Shown piece after piece: positions 20,066 through 38,029 of a stretch of 64,000 nt of DNA. The position numbers and the translations under genes are program-made. The stretch spans positions 221,939 to 285,938 of the forward strand of contig NZ_SMTE01000011.1 in assembly GCF_004357765.1 (NCBI RefSeq), written 5' to 3'. The notes under the pieces were generated by a model that saw only the letters and a list, made by a program, of their open reading frames with translations, was not told the origin of the DNA and did not search any database. Within the stretch, counting starts at the first letter, position 1. Each line of letters opens with the position of its first letter. The DNA is from Pseudomonas putida (GTDB taxonomy: Bacteria; Pseudomonadota; Gammaproteobacteria; Pseudomonadales; Pseudomonadaceae).

Positions 20066-20227
20066 AGGGGCGGCATTATAGGCAGTCGCCGCGTCGTCGG
20101 CTACGGGATTTCAGTGTGCTTGAGCCACTGCAATGAATACCGGACAATACAAAACCTGTCACATGTACAGAACCTGTTTTCGGCACGCTGCGAAGCGCCG
20201 CCACCCAGCCTTGGAAGTGATGCCTGG

Positions 20228-20662
20228 ATGACTACCCATATTCAACGCTCCGCCCTGCTGCCGTACCCCGCCCAGGCGCTCTACGATCTGGTCAACGATG
20301 TGGCCAGCTACCCGCAGTTTCTGCCTTGGTGCTCGGACTCCACGGTGCTCGAAGCCAGCGACGCGCACATGCGCGCGAAGCTTGAAGTGGCCAAGGGCGG
20401 AATGAGCCAGCAGTTCGTCACGCGCAACTCGCTGGTGCCTGGGCAATCGATCGAGATGAACCTGGAGGAGGGGCCTTTCACCCAGTTACATGGGGTGTGG
20501 GTATTCAAGGCGCTGGGCGAAAAGGCCTGCAAGATCAGCCTGGACCTGTCGTTCGATTACGCAGGCCCGTTGGTGCGCGCTACCCTCGGTCCGCTGTTCA
20601 ATCAGGCGGCCAATACCCTGGTCGATGCCTTCTGTCAGCGCGCCAAGCAGCTACACGGCTGA
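20228..20662 (+). CDS. RatA-family START-domain protein (coenzyme Q-binding type)
   Basis: 144 residues of a polyketide-cyclase/START fold: RSALLPYPAQALYDLVNDVA, SYPQFLPWC, then EGPFTQLHGVWVF and FNQAANTLVDAFCQRAKQL. Relatives are annotated RatA (ribosome association toxin) or, in mitochondria, Coq10; ubiquinone binding is the better-supported role. The ATG at 20228 starts the conserved domain. In E. coli an rnfH (ratB) gene follows; here a terminator follows immediately and bamE lies convergent, so rnfH is missing from this place. Confidence 0.88.
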   Translation: MTTHIQRSALLPYPAQALYDLVNDVASYPQFLPWCSDSTVLEASDAHMRAKLEVAKGGMSQQFVTRNSLVPGQSIEMNLEEGPFTQLHGVWVFKALGEKACKISLDLSFDYAGPLVRATLGPLFNQAANTLVDAFCQRAKQLHG

Positions 20663-20680
20663 GGTTTCAGCAGCATCCAC

Positions 20681-20712
20681 AAAAAAGCCCGGGCCATGGC
20701 CCGGGCTTTTTC
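20681..20712. terminator. Bidirectional intrinsic terminator
   Basis: The stem AGCCCGGGCC/GGCCCGGGCT has an A tract before it and a T tract after it. It serves both the RatA-like gene and the convergent bamE. Confidence 0.92.
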
Positions 20713-20727
20713 TGTATACGCCTGCAA

Positions 20728-21258
20728 TTACTGCGGTGAAGTTTCCAGCGGTGCCGGCGTCGGGACAGGGGTGGTCTCGATGGTGTCGATCTCGCGCTGG
20801 ATCGACTCTTCGGTGGAGCCTGGCTTGGCCGGCTTTTCTTCCGGTTGAGCTGGCGCCTGGCCTTCGGTTGCTGGGCTGACGGTAGTGTCGCCGCTGCCGC
20901 CGAGGATCTCCTGGTCGCGGCTCACGCCCGGCATGAAGTCGCCCGACAGGCTGACCAGTTGGTCGCTGTCGTTGAAGAACACGCTCATGCGCTCCTGCTG
21001 GCGTTTGCCGCCGCCTGGCTGCAGGCTGTACAGGTAGTCCCACCGATTGGTGTTGAAGGTGTCCTGGAGGAGGGGGTTACCCATGATAAACCTTACTTGC
21101 CGACGGGTCATTCCGGGGCGTAATTGGTCTATCATGTCTTGCGTGACGACATTGCCCTGCTGGATGTCGATTTTGTAAACCCCGGGAAACGAGCAACCGG
21201 CGAGTGCGAGCAGTCCCACGAACGTGAGGCTGGTTAGCAAGAGCTTGGTGTTTTGCAT
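20728..21258 (-). CDS. bamE: Outer-membrane assembly lipoprotein BamE/OmlA
   Basis: A lipoprotein signal with lipobox LALAGC ends around residue 20, followed by the SmpA/OmlA fold ([40 protein letters not shown]). It is part of the Bam complex for outer-membrane protein insertion. The proline/glutamate-rich C-terminal tail (about residues 120-176) is longer than in E. coli, as is usual in Pseudomonas OmlA. The start is ATG 21258; the upstream 14 codons overlap the fur promoter and are rejected. It is divergent to fur, an arrangement known from Pseudomonas. Confidence 0.95.
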   Translation of the reverse strand: MQNTKLLLTSLTFVGLLALAGCSFPGVYKIDIQQGNVVTQDMIDQLRPGMTRRQVRFIMGNPLLQDTFNTNRWDYLYSLQPGGGKRQQERMSVFFNDSDQLVSLSGDFMPGVSRDQEILGGSGDTTVSPATEGQAPAQPEEKPAKPGSTEESIQREIDTIETTPVPTPAPLETSPQ

Positions 21259-21355
21259 CGGTGGGCGACTTCCACTATCTTGGCTGGACAACGTAAACAC
21301 CGATCATACCCGTATTAAGAGAAGCTGCGAAGCAGCATCGGCGAGAAAGCTGACC

Positions 21356-21760
21356 ATGGTTGAAAATAGCGAATTGCGCAAAGCCGGTCTCAAGGTGACC
21401 CTGCCTCGAGTCAAGATCCTTCAAATGCTCGATTCGACCGAGCAACGCCACATGAGTGCCGAGGATGTCTACAAGGCGCTGATGGAGGCTGGCGAGGACG
21501 TCGGTCTCGCAACCGTCTATCGCGTTCTGACCCAGTTCGAGGCGGCAGGCCTGGTGGTTCGCCACAACTTCGACGGCGGCCATGCGGTGTTCGAGCTGGC
21601 AGATGGCGGTCACCACGACCATATGGTCAACGTGGAGACCAGCGAGGTCATCGAGTTCATGGATGCTGAAATCGAGCGTCGTCAGAAAGAGATCGTGGCC
21701 GAGCATGGCTACGAACTGGTGGACCACAATCTGGTCCTCTATGTGCGTAAGAAAAAGTAA
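21356..21760 (+). CDS. fur: Ferric uptake regulator Fur
   Basis: The 134-residue protein MVENSELRKAGLKVTLPRVK… has the Fur DNA-binding helix (EDVGLATVYRVLTQFE) and the metal site (DGGHHDHMVNVETSEVIEF). It is the Pseudomonas form lacking the CxxC pair in the central part; the H/D/E metal ligands are present. With Fe(II) it represses iron-uptake genes. The start at 21356 is well inside a longer open frame that overlaps bamE; family length supports it. Confidence 0.98.
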   Translation: MVENSELRKAGLKVTLPRVKILQMLDSTEQRHMSAEDVYKALMEAGEDVGLATVYRVLTQFEAAGLVVRHNFDGGHAVFELADGGHHDHMVNVETSEVIEFMDAEIERRQKEIVAEHGYELVDHNLVLYVRKKK

Positions 21761-21781
21761 CGATTAAATCGTTATAAATAG

Positions 21782-21808
21782 CAAAGGCGACCTTCGGGTC
21801 GCCTTTGT
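21782..21808. terminator. Terminator between fur and recN
   Basis: CAAAGGCGACC and GGTCGCCTTTG form an 11-bp stem with a TTCG-type loop, followed by TGCTTT. It lies between convergent fur and recN and probably serves both. Confidence 0.88.
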
Positions 21809-21836
21809 GCTTTCTGCGTTGGTGTTCGAGCTGGCT

Positions 21837-23510
21837 CTATACCTTGCTGCTCACCACCATCTTGCGCGCATGGGCCAGTGATTCCTTGGTCAGGTCGATG
21901 CCGCCCAGCATCCTTGCCACCTCTTCGACCCTCTCGCGTTTGCCCAGGCTTGCCACGGCGGTGTGCGTGGTATCGCTGTTGCGTACCTTGTGCACGAACA
22001 GGTGGTGATGTCCCTGGGCGGCTACCTGCGGTAAATGGGTCACGGTCAGCACCTGACCACGCTCGCCCAGTCGACGCAGCAGTTGGCCGACGATTTCCGC
22101 CGTGGGGCCACCAATGCCCACATCCACTTCATCGAACACCAGGGTCGGGATGCGTGAAGTCTGCGCGGTGATGACCTGGATCGCCAGGCTGATACGCGAC
22201 AGTTCCCCGCCGGAGGCGACCTTGGCCAGGCCTTTCAGTGGTTGCCCCGGGTTGGCGCTGACCAACAGCTCGATCTGCTCCAGGCCGTGAGGGGAGAGAT
22301 CGGTGCCTTCGTTGGGCGTGAGTTCGATGCAGAAGCGACCGCCCGGCATGCCTAGGCGCTGCACCTCCTGCTCCACGGCGACCGCCAGTTGCTGGGCGGC
22401 CTGTCGGCGCAAGGCGCTCAGCTCGGCGGCCTTGGCCTGGTAATGCTGGGCGAAAGCCGCTTGCTCATCGGCCAGGCGTTCGAGCGCTTCGTCACTGGCG
22501 TTGAGGCCTTCGAGTTCATCCATCAACTGCTGTTGCAGGTGTGGCAGCTCGGTCGGGTGCACCCGGTGTTTGCGGGCAAGGGTGTAGATCGTGTCGAGGC
22601 GCTCTTCCAGGGCCTGCAGGCGCATGGGATCGGCGTCGAAATTGTCGAGGAAGCGGTTGAGTTCGCCGACCGCCTCTTCGACCTGAATCTGCGCGCTGGC
22701 AATCATGTTGGCCGCTTCGCCGAGTGCCTTGGGCGCATTGGCTGCGGCGCCCAGGCGATTGAGGCTTGAGGTGAGGGCGCTTAGCACGTTGCCCGAATCG
22801 CTTTCGCTGCACTGGTCGATGACCTGTCGGCAAATGCCGAACAGGGCCTCGGCGTTGGTCAGGTTCTTGTGCTCCTGTTCGAGCTGTTCCAGCTCGTTTT
22901 CGCCCAGGCCGAGGTTGTCGAGCTCTTCGAGCTGATAGCTGAGCAACTGATGACGGGCGCGTTGCTCGTCACCGGAGTTGGTCAGCCGTTCCAGCTCCAG
23001 GCGCGTCTGGTTCCAGCGCTTGGCGGCCAGTTGCACCTGACGCGCGAGGTCGATGGCACCGGCGTACTCATCCAGTAGCCGGCGGTGGGTGTCGGTCTTC
23101 AGTAGCGACTGGTGTTCGTGCTGGCTGTGGATGTCGATCAGCAGCTCGCCCAGCGCCTTGAGGTCGCCCAGTGGGCAGGGGGTGCCGTTGATGTAGCCAC
23201 GGCTGCGGCCTTCGGCGGTGATCACCCGGCGCAGGATGCACGGCCCGTCGTTGGCCAGGTCGCGCTCGGCCAGCCAGGTGCCTGCCTCGGGAATGTCCGC
23301 GAGGTCGAAGGTGGCGAGGATGTCTGCCTTGTCCGCGCCGGGGCGCACCACGCCGCTGTCGGCACGGTCGCCGAGGGCGAGGCCGAGGGCGTCGAGCATG
23401 ATCGACTTGCCCGCACCGGTCTCGCCGGTGATGACGGACATGCCGCGGTCAAGTTCGAGATCGAGGTGTTCGACGATGGCGTAGTTATGGATGGACAGGT
23501 GCACCAGCAT
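21837..23510 (-). CDS. recN: DNA repair ATPase RecN
   Basis: SMC-like protein for double-strand-break repair. Walker A is GETGAGKS at about residues 29-36, long coiled-coil arms fill the middle (ELERLTNSGDEQRARHQLLS and onward), and the C-terminal ABC signature and Walker B are ASGGELSRISLAIQ and LVFDEVDVGIGG. The length of 557 residues is typical. A LexA box lies 25 nt upstream of its start, so SOS induction is expected. Confidence 0.98.
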   Translation of the reverse strand: MLVHLSIHNYAIVEHLDLELDRGMSVITGETGAGKSIMLDALGLALGDRADSGVVRPGADKADILATFDLADIPEAGTWLAERDLANDGPCILRRVITAEGRSRGYINGTPCPLGDLKALGELLIDIHSQHEHQSLLKTDTHRRLLDEYAGAIDLARQVQLAAKRWNQTRLELERLTNSGDEQRARHQLLSYQLEELDNLGLGENELEQLEQEHKNLTNAEALFGICRQVIDQCSESDSGNVLSALTSSLNRLGAAANAPKALGEAANMIASAQIQVEEAVGELNRFLDNFDADPMRLQALEERLDTIYTLARKHRVHPTELPHLQQQLMDELEGLNASDEALERLADEQAAFAQHYQAKAAELSALRRQAAQQLAVAVEQEVQRLGMPGGRFCIELTPNEGTDLSPHGLEQIELLVSANPGQPLKGLAKVASGGELSRISLAIQVITAQTSRIPTLVFDEVDVGIGGPTAEIVGQLLRRLGERGQVLTVTHLPQVAAQGHHHLFVHKVRNSDTTHTAVASLGKRERVEEVARMLGGIDLTKESLAHARKMVVSSKV

Positions 23511-23534
23511 GAGGGCGGCTCCCGAAGATCGTGT

Positions 23535-23550
23535 CTGGTTATTTATACAG
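23535..23550 (-). promoter_or_regulatory. LexA box of recN
   Basis: On the minus strand CTGTATAAATAACCAG fits CTG-N10-CAG with an AT-rich centre. Confidence 0.85.
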
Positions 23551-23615
23551 TAGTTTTTTCGACTCTGCCAAGGCCCGTCCGGAGAATCTCCTGGGCCGTC
23601 GTCGGGCGGTCAGCC

Positions 23616-23643
23616 CTTGAACCTGATTTTTCCGACCCCATAT
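23616..23643 (+). promoter_or_regulatory. Sigma-32 heat-shock promoter of grpE
   Basis: CTTGAA (23616-23621), a 14-nt spacer, and CCCCATAT (23636-23643) match the RpoH consensus exactly. The grpE start is 58 nt downstream. Confidence 0.92.
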
Positions 23644-23700
23644 AGCCGGCAGACACGACGAGCTTGGCTCGCCCTACAGAAATTGCGAAGGAGAACCCCA

Positions 23701-24255
23701 ATGGCTGACGAACAGCTGGATGAGAAGAACCTTAACGCCGAAGAAGCTGGCGCAGACAACACCGATGCCCGCGTTCAAGAGCTCGAGGAGCAGCTGGCCG
23801 CGGCCAAGGATCAATCCCTGCGCGCTGTCGCCGACCTGCAGAACGTGCGTCGCCGCGCCGAGCAGGATGTCGAGAAAGCCCATAAGTTCGCCCTGGAGAA
23901 GTTCGCCGGTGACCTGCTGCCGGTGATCGACAGCCTGGAGCGTGGCCTGGAGCTGTCCAGCGCCGACGACGAGAACATCAAGCCGATGCGTGAAGGCATC
24001 GAGCTGACCCTGAAAATGTTCCACGACACCCTCAAGCGCTACAACCTCGAGCCGCTGGATCCGCACGGCGAGCCATTCAACGCCGAGCACCACCAGGCCA
24101 TGGCCATGCAGGAAAGCGCAGAGGTCGAGCCCAACAGCGTGCTCAAGGTGTTCCAGAAGGGCTACCTGCTCAATGGTCGCCTGCTGCGCCCCGCGATGGT
24201 GGTGGTCAGCAAGGCGCCGGTTGCTCCGCAACCTTCTATCGACGAGCAGGCTTGA
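23701..24255 (+). CDS. grpE: Nucleotide exchange factor GrpE
   Basis: 184 residues: an acidic N-terminal tail, a long coiled coil ([20 protein letters not shown] then [19 protein letters not shown]), and the C-terminal beta domain ending [20 protein letters not shown]. It releases ADP from DnaK. The start at 23701 has AAGGAG upstream and follows the sigma-32 promoter. The divergent recN and the downstream dnaK keep the usual pseudomonad order. Confidence 0.98.
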   Translation: MADEQLDEKNLNAEEAGADNTDARVQELEEQLAAAKDQSLRAVADLQNVRRRAEQDVEKAHKFALEKFAGDLLPVIDSLERGLELSSADDENIKPMREGIELTLKMFHDTLKRYNLEPLDPHGEPFNAEHHQAMAMQESAEVEPNSVLKVFQKGYLLNGRLLRPAMVVVSKAPVAPQPSIDEQA

Positions 24256-24356
24256 AATCCTTCGGGGCATCCCCATCTAGGTGTCAAGCGTTCAAGTATT
24301 ACCGCAGTTGCCCAAAGTAGCGGCTGCCACCCCATTCAAGTTTCGGGAGAGTTAAC

Positions 24357-26279
<1,923 letters not shown>

Positions 26280-26482
26280 TGCCTGCATGTTGTCGGTCAG
26301 CCACCGCCGTTTGGCGGTGAGCTGGTAGGATGTCGCCGCGCGGGGGCTTGCTCCCGCGTTGGTGTGTCTGGAATACGAGAATTTTTACAGCATCTGTCAG
26401 AGCCTCTCGGAGGTTGGCAGGTGTTGCGGCACAGCGCATAGCGCAGAGGTATGCCGAACGCCCTCAAGAGTGCAAATGACCT

Positions 26483-28427
<1,945 letters not shown>

Positions 28428-28542
28428 GGGTTGGCGCAGTAACCCTCTGTCGCATTTGCGGTAGACCGGAAACGCTCTTTTCTGTAAGCTACAGCTTTAG
28501 TGTGTCCACTAAAAGCGCGCAGCGAATTGAATTCAGCACATG

Positions 28543-28581
28543 AAAGCGGGGTGACGTGTCCATACGTCACTCCGCTTTTTT
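28543..28581 (+). terminator. Terminator or attenuator in the carAB leader
   Basis: A 15-bp stem (28543-28557 with 28564-28578, one G-T pair) is followed by a T6 run and ends 45 nt before the carA start. It ends dapB transcription and could act as the carAB attenuator; pyrimidine/arginine attenuation of carAB has been reported in P. aeruginosa. Confidence 0.85.
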
Positions 28582-28626
28582 GCAACCTGCGATCGCCCTT
28601 TCATGCTTGATTTACGGGAGGTCTTC

Positions 28627-29763
28627 TTGACAAAGCCAGCCATACTCGCCCTTGCCGATGGCAGTATTTTTCGCGGTGAAGCCATCGGTGCCGACGGTCA
28701 GACCGTTGGTGAGGTGGTGTTCAACACTGCTATGACCGGCTACCAGGAAATCCTTACAGACCCTTCCTACGCCCAGCAAATCGTTACCCTGACCTACCCG
28801 CACATTGGCAACACCGGCACCACCCCGGAAGACGCTGAGTCGAACCGAGTCTGGTCCGCTGGTCTGGTCATTCGCGACCTGCCGCTGCTGGCCAGCAACT
28901 GGCGTAATACCCAGTCGCTGCCTGAGTACCTGAAGGCCAACAACGTCGTTGCCATCGCCGGCATCGACACCCGTCGCCTGACCCGTATCCTGCGTGAAAA
29001 AGGCGCCCAGAACGGCTGCATCCTCGCCGGTGACGACATCACCGAAGAGCAGGCCATCGCCGCCGCCCGCGCCTTCCCAGGCCTCAAGGGCATGGACCTG
29101 GCCAAGGTCGTCTCCACCACCGAGCGCTACGAATGGCGTTCCAGCGTGTGGGAACTGAAAACCGACAGCCACCCGACCATCGACGCAGCCGACCTGCCTT
29201 ACCACGTGGTCGCCTTCGACTATGGCGTCAAGCTGAACATCCTGCGCATGTTGGTCGCCCGTGGCTGCCGCGTGACCGTGGTACCGGCGCAGACCCCGGC
29301 CAGCGAAGTGCTGGCGCTGAATCCGGACGGTGTGTTCCTGTCCAACGGCCCAGGTGATCCCGAGCCTTGCGACTATGCCATCCAGGCGATCAAGGAAATC
29401 CTCGAGACCGAGATCCCGGTATTCGGTATTTGTCTCGGCCACCAGCTTCTGGCCCTGGCCTCCGGCGCCAAGACCGTGAAGATGGGTCACGGCCACCACG
29501 GTGCCAACCACCCGGTCCAGGATCTGGACACCGGCGTGGTCATGATCACCAGCCAGAACCACGGCTTCGCCGTCGACGAAGCCACCCTGCCGGGCAACGT
29601 CCGCGCCATCCACAAGTCGCTGTTCGACGGTACCCTGCAGGGCATCGAGCGCACCGACAAGAGCGCGTTCAGCTTCCAGGGCCACCCTGAAGCGAGCCCA
29701 GGCCCGACCGACGTCGCGCCACTGTTCGATCGTTTCATCGATGCCATGGCCAAGCGCCGCTGA
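28627..29763 (+). CDS. carA: Carbamoyl-phosphate synthase small subunit
   Basis: Glutaminase subunit feeding ammonia to CarB for arginine and pyrimidine synthesis. The class I amidotransferase triad is visible: the cysteine in [13 protein letters not shown] and the histidine/glutamate in [12 protein letters not shown] prefer the TTG at 28627 ([15 protein letters not shown], 378 aa) because GGGAGG lies 7-8 nt upstream and the family N-terminus begins there; ATG 28603 would put the Shine-Dalgarno inside the gene. Confidence 0.97.
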   Translation: MTKPAILALADGSIFRGEAIGADGQTVGEVVFNTAMTGYQEILTDPSYAQQIVTLTYPHIGNTGTTPEDAESNRVWSAGLVIRDLPLLASNWRNTQSLPEYLKANNVVAIAGIDTRRLTRILREKGAQNGCILAGDDITEEQAIAAARAFPGLKGMDLAKVVSTTERYEWRSSVWELKTDSHPTIDAADLPYHVVAFDYGVKLNILRMLVARGCRVTVVPAQTPASEVLALNPDGVFLSNGPGDPEPCDYAIQAIKEILETEIPVFGICLGHQLLALASGAKTVKMGHGHHGANHPVQDLDTGVVMITSQNHGFAVDEATLPGNVRAIHKSLFDGTLQGIERTDKSAFSFQGHPEASPGPTDVAPLFDRFIDAMAKRR

Positions 29764-29869
29764 GCATCCTGCATCAAGGCCCCGGGGCGGCATGTGCCGC
29801 GCCCGGAAGCGCCTGACCCAGATTGTTCAAGACGGCTTGCCGACTGACCCGCGGATTTGAGTGACAACC

Positions 29870-33087
<3,218 letters not shown>

Positions 33088-33091
<4 letters not shown>

Positions 33092-33570
33092 GCATTACCA
33101 AGTACCCGATGACCGTCCAGGGCGCTCGCGCCCTGGAGGACGAGCTGACCTTTCTGAGCAAGACCGAGCGCCCGCGCCTGAGCCAGGCCATTGGCGAAGC
33201 GCGTGAGCTGGGCGATCTCAAGGAAAACGCCGAGTACCATGCTGCCCGCGAGGAGCAGGGCATGGTCGAGGCGCGTATCCGCGACATCGAAGGCCGTCTG
33301 CAGAACTCGGTGGTGATCGACGTCACCACCATCGCCCATACCGGCAAGGTGATTTTCGGCACCACCGTGGTGCTGGCCAACACCGAAACTGATGATGAGG
33401 TGACCTATCAGATCGTCGGCGAGGATGAAGCCGACGTGAAACAGGGCAAGCTCTCCAACAGCGCCCCGATCGCACGTGCAATCATCGGCAAGGAAGAAGG
33501 TGATACCGTTGTCGTCAAGACGCCAAGCGGTACGGTCGAGTACGAGATTGTCGAAGTCAAGCACATCTGA
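33088..33570 (+). CDS. greA: Transcription elongation factor GreA
   Basis: 160 residues. The N-terminal coiled coil carries the acidic tip ([17 protein letters not shown]), and the C-terminal FKBP-like domain includes [10 protein letters not shown] and [14 protein letters not shown]-like sequence. It rescues backtracked RNA polymerase. The ATG overlaps the carB stop (ATGA), so translation is probably coupled. Confidence 0.98.
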
Positions 33571-33997
33571 TCGGCGCCTGCGGGCGCCATCCCTCGAGGG
33601 CATCCTCTGGCAACTGGCCCAGGTTTTCTGGGTCGGGGGCTTGTGGGTGTTCCACGTGGGCTTGGTGCCGGCGCTAAAGGTCAGCGGGCTGGCGCCATTG
33701 CTGGTGCAGGACGTGGCCGGGCAGATCGACCGCTGGTTGATCGGTGTGGCCATGCTCGGGCTGTTGACCCAGCTGGCGGTGCTGGCGAGGGTGGATGGCC
33801 TGGCGGCCTGGTGGCGACAGTTCCGCGGCCAGATGCTGTTGCTCGGCTTTGGCGCCTGCGTGGGGTATTACACGCTGCGCTACGGTATTTCGGTCGGCGA
33901 GCGTTGGCAGATGTTCTGCTTCCTGGTGCTGGGCTTCTCCGGCATCGTGCTGGTGGCCCAACCGGTCCCGGTCAGGGCGCGCCAGGCGCGCCACTGA
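33500..33997 (+). CDS. Small inner-membrane protein downstream of greA (start uncertain)
   Basis: The conserved-looking part begins near nt 33599 (ILWQLAQVFWVGGLWVFHVG) and has four hydrophobic helices (…WLIGVAMLGLLTQLAVLA, MLLLGFGACVGYYTL, MFCFLVLGFSGIVLVAQP). This resembles DUF4149-type membrane proteins found after greA in Pseudomonas. The only ordinary starts in frame are GTG 33476 and GTG 33500, both inside greA; a CTG at 33578 is the alternative. The function is unknown. Confidence 0.7.
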   Translation: MIPLSSRRQAVRSSTRLSKSSTSDRRLRAPSLEGILWQLAQVFWVGGLWVFHVGLVPALKVSGLAPLLVQDVAGQIDRWLIGVAMLGLLTQLAVLARVDGLAAWWRQFRGQMLLLGFGACVGYYTLRYGISVGERWQMFCFLVLGFSGIVLVAQPVPVRARQARH

Positions 33998-34009
33998 GCG
34001 GAGTCACCG

Positions 34010-34318
34010 TCACTTGTAGCGGTGGATGTTGGACAGCTGCTTGTTCGGCTGTGGGTTCTTGCGGTAGATCAGTGCCTTCTTGCCGATGGTCTGTACCAGC
34101 TCGGCACGGCCTGCCTTGCACAGTTCGGCAATGGCGGCGGCACGCTCTTCGCGGTCTTCCGAGCGAATCTCGACCTTGATCAGCTCGTGGTCGGCCAGTG
34201 CGCGCTCCAATTCGGCGATCACGCCTTCGTTCAAACCATTGCCAGCAACGATCAGGACCGGCTTCAGGTCATGACCAATGGACTTGTATTGCTTCTTCTG
34301 CTCGTTATTGAGCGGCAT
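34010..34318 (-). CDS. yhbY: Ribosome assembly RNA-binding protein YhbY (CRM domain)
   Basis: 102 residues of a single CRM domain: KKQYKSIGHDLKPVLIVAGN, GLNEGVIAELERALADHELI and a GxxG-like loop (QTIGKKALIYRKNP). It binds pre-50S particles. ATG at 34318 (MPLNNEQKK). It is divergent from rlmE, another ribosome-assembly gene, with only 102 nt between them; this is the standard arrangement. Confidence 0.95.
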   Translation of the reverse strand: MPLNNEQKKQYKSIGHDLKPVLIVAGNGLNEGVIAELERALADHELIKVEIRSEDREERAAAIAELCKAGRAELVQTIGKKALIYRKNPQPNKQLSNIHRYK

Positions 34319-34420
34319 AATCTGACCCTTTCCGTCTGATTCTGTAAAATTGACCGGCATTTTACCCGAGGGCCACCGGCTCCGCCCAGTCAATCACGAC
34401 GCATATCATCGAGGTGCCCC

Positions 34421-35047
34421 GTGGTACAACGTTCCAAAAGCAGCGCAAATTGGCTGCGAGAACATTTCAACGATCCTTTTGTGAAACAGGCACAGAAGGA
34501 TGGCTACCGCTCGCGTGCGAGCTACAAACTGCTGGAGATTCAGGAAAAAGACCGCCTGATCCGTCCCGGCATGAGCGTAATCGACCTCGGTGCGGCCCCA
34601 GGCGGGTGGTCCCAGGTGACCAGTCGTCTGATTGGTGGGCAGGGTCGTCTGATCGCTTCCGATATCCTGGAAATGGACTCGATCGCTGATGTGACCTTCA
34701 TTCAAGGGGACTTCACCCAGGATGAGGTGTTGCAACGCATTCTCGAAGCGGTCGGCGATTCGCACGTAGACCTTGTGATTTCCGACATGGCCCCCAATAT
34801 GAGTGGTACGCCCGCGGTGGACATTCCGCGTGCCATGTTCCTCTGCGAGCTGGCCCTCGATCTGGCGACCCGCGTGCTCAAGCCCGGCGGCGACTTCCTG
34901 ATCAAGATTTTCCAGGGCGAAGGCTTCGATGTGTACCTCAAGGACGTGCGTAGCAAGTTCGACAAGGTGCAGATGCGCAAGCCTTCGTCATCGCGGGATC
35001 GCTCTCGCGAGCAGTATCTGCTGGCCCGGGGATACAAGGGAGCATGA
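34421..35047 (+). CDS. rlmE: 23S rRNA 2'-O-ribose U2552 methyltransferase
   Basis: 208 residues. The SAM motif [14 protein letters not shown], the acidic loop [10 protein letters not shown] and LIKIFQGEG provide the K-D-K-E catalytic set of RrmJ/FtsJ. It methylates U2552 late in 50S assembly. The start is GTG 34421 ([12 protein letters not shown]), the conserved position for this family. It lies upstream of ftsH as in E. coli, with a longer gap (192 nt) here. Confidence 0.97.
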   Translation: MVQRSKSSANWLREHFNDPFVKQAQKDGYRSRASYKLLEIQEKDRLIRPGMSVIDLGAAPGGWSQVTSRLIGGQGRLIASDILEMDSIADVTFIQGDFTQDEVLQRILEAVGDSHVDLVISDMAPNMSGTPAVDIPRAMFLCELALDLATRVLKPGGDFLIKIFQGEGFDVYLKDVRSKFDKVQMRKPSSSRDRSREQYLLARGYKGA

Positions 35048-35239
35048 GGCGTGTAGCGGGGTGGCCGATAGTTATTTCCAATCGGCTACGCCGTCAGGAT
35101 CGTCCGATCTTCGTGTAGTCTAGGTTTCACAAAGGGTTACAGACGGTGCCTGCGGATGCGTAGGTAATGTAGTAAGTTAGGGCGATGAATATCATGCGAG
35201 GAACGGCTGCGTCGTGCGCCGGCCTCAGAGGGTAGCGAA

Positions 35240-37153
<1,914 letters not shown>

Positions 37154-37161
37154 GGGCATCT

Positions 37162-38013
37162 ATGAGCTCTAAGCAGTACCCGACCCGGTTGCCTTGCGGC
37201 AACCGGGTTCTTGATCTTTCCCGAACCCATGTCATGGGTATCCTCAATGTCACCCCCGACTCCTTCTCCGACGGCGGGCGCTTCAATCGGCGCGACGAGG
37301 CCCTTCGCCATGCCGAGGCCATGGTTGCCGCAGGTGCCACGCTGATCGATATCGGCGGCGAGTCGACGCGCCCTGGTGCGCGCGCGGTCTCGGTCACCGA
37401 AGAGCTTGAGCGCGTGGCGCCCATGGTCGAGGCGATCAACGGTCGTCTGGACGTGGTCATCTCGGTCGACACCTCCACGCCCGCTGTGATCCGTGAGGCC
37501 GCCCGCCTGGGTGCCGGGCTGATCAACGACGTGCGCGCCCTGGAGCGTGATGGCGCCCTGGATGCCGCCGCCGACACTGGCCTGCCGGTGTGCCTGATGC
37601 ACATGCGTGGCGAGCCGGGCAACATGCAGGATTCTCCGCACTATGACGATGTGACGGTCGACGTTACACGCTATCTTGAACAGCGCATGGCTGCCTGTGC
37701 CGCTGCAGGAATCGGTGCCGAGCGCATCGTTCTCGACCCGGGCTTTGGTTTTGCCAAGACCCTGGAGCACAACCTGAGCCTGTTCAAACACATGGAAGCG
37801 CTCTATCGCCTGGGCCGCCCGCTGCTGGTGGGCGTCTCACGCAAGAGCATGATCGGCCTCACCCTGGATCGCCCGGTGGCTGAGCGGCTGTATGGCAGCC
37901 TGGCCCTGGCCGCCCTGGCGATGACCAAGGGCGCGAGCATCCTGCGGGTCCACGACGTGGCCGAGACGGTCGACGTGGTGCGCATGATCGCCGCGGTCCA
38001 GAACGCCGAATAA
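37162..38013 (+). CDS. folP: Dihydropteroate synthase
   Basis: Joins dihydropterin pyrophosphate and p-aminobenzoate (folate pathway; sulfonamide target). Motifs: [27 protein letters not shown], and SRKSMIG near the C-terminus. 283 residues. It lies 8 nt after ftsH and 16 nt before glmM. A strong hairpin covers codons 8-16 (37184-37207), unusual for a gene start. Confidence 0.97.
   Translation: MSSKQYPTRLPCGNRVLDLSRTHVMGILNVTPDSFSDGGRFNRRDEALRHAEAMVAAGATLIDIGGESTRPGARAVSVTEELERVAPMVEAINGRLDVVISVDTSTPAVIREAARLGAGLINDVRALERDGALDAAADTGLPVCLMHMRGEPGNMQDSPHYDDVTVDVTRYLEQRMAACAAAGIGAERIVLDPGFGFAKTLEHNLSLFKHMEALYRLGRPLLVGVSRKSMIGLTLDRPVAERLYGSLALAALAMTKGASILRVHDVAETVDVVRMIAAVQNAE
37184..37207 (+). 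other. 10-bp perfect hairpin inside the 5' end of folP
   Basis: CCCGGTTGCC (37184-37193) and GGCAACCGGG (37198-37207) pair around TTGC, followed by TTCTTGATCTTT. It resembles an intrinsic terminator located in the coding region, downstream of ftsH. Confidence 0.6.
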
Positions 38014-38029
38014 GCACATTGGAGTCGTT

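Noticed and set aside
24256-24356. Second sigma-32 promoter ahead of dnaK
   Set aside because: CCCCATT is present near 24331 but no acceptable CTTGAA at the right spacing.
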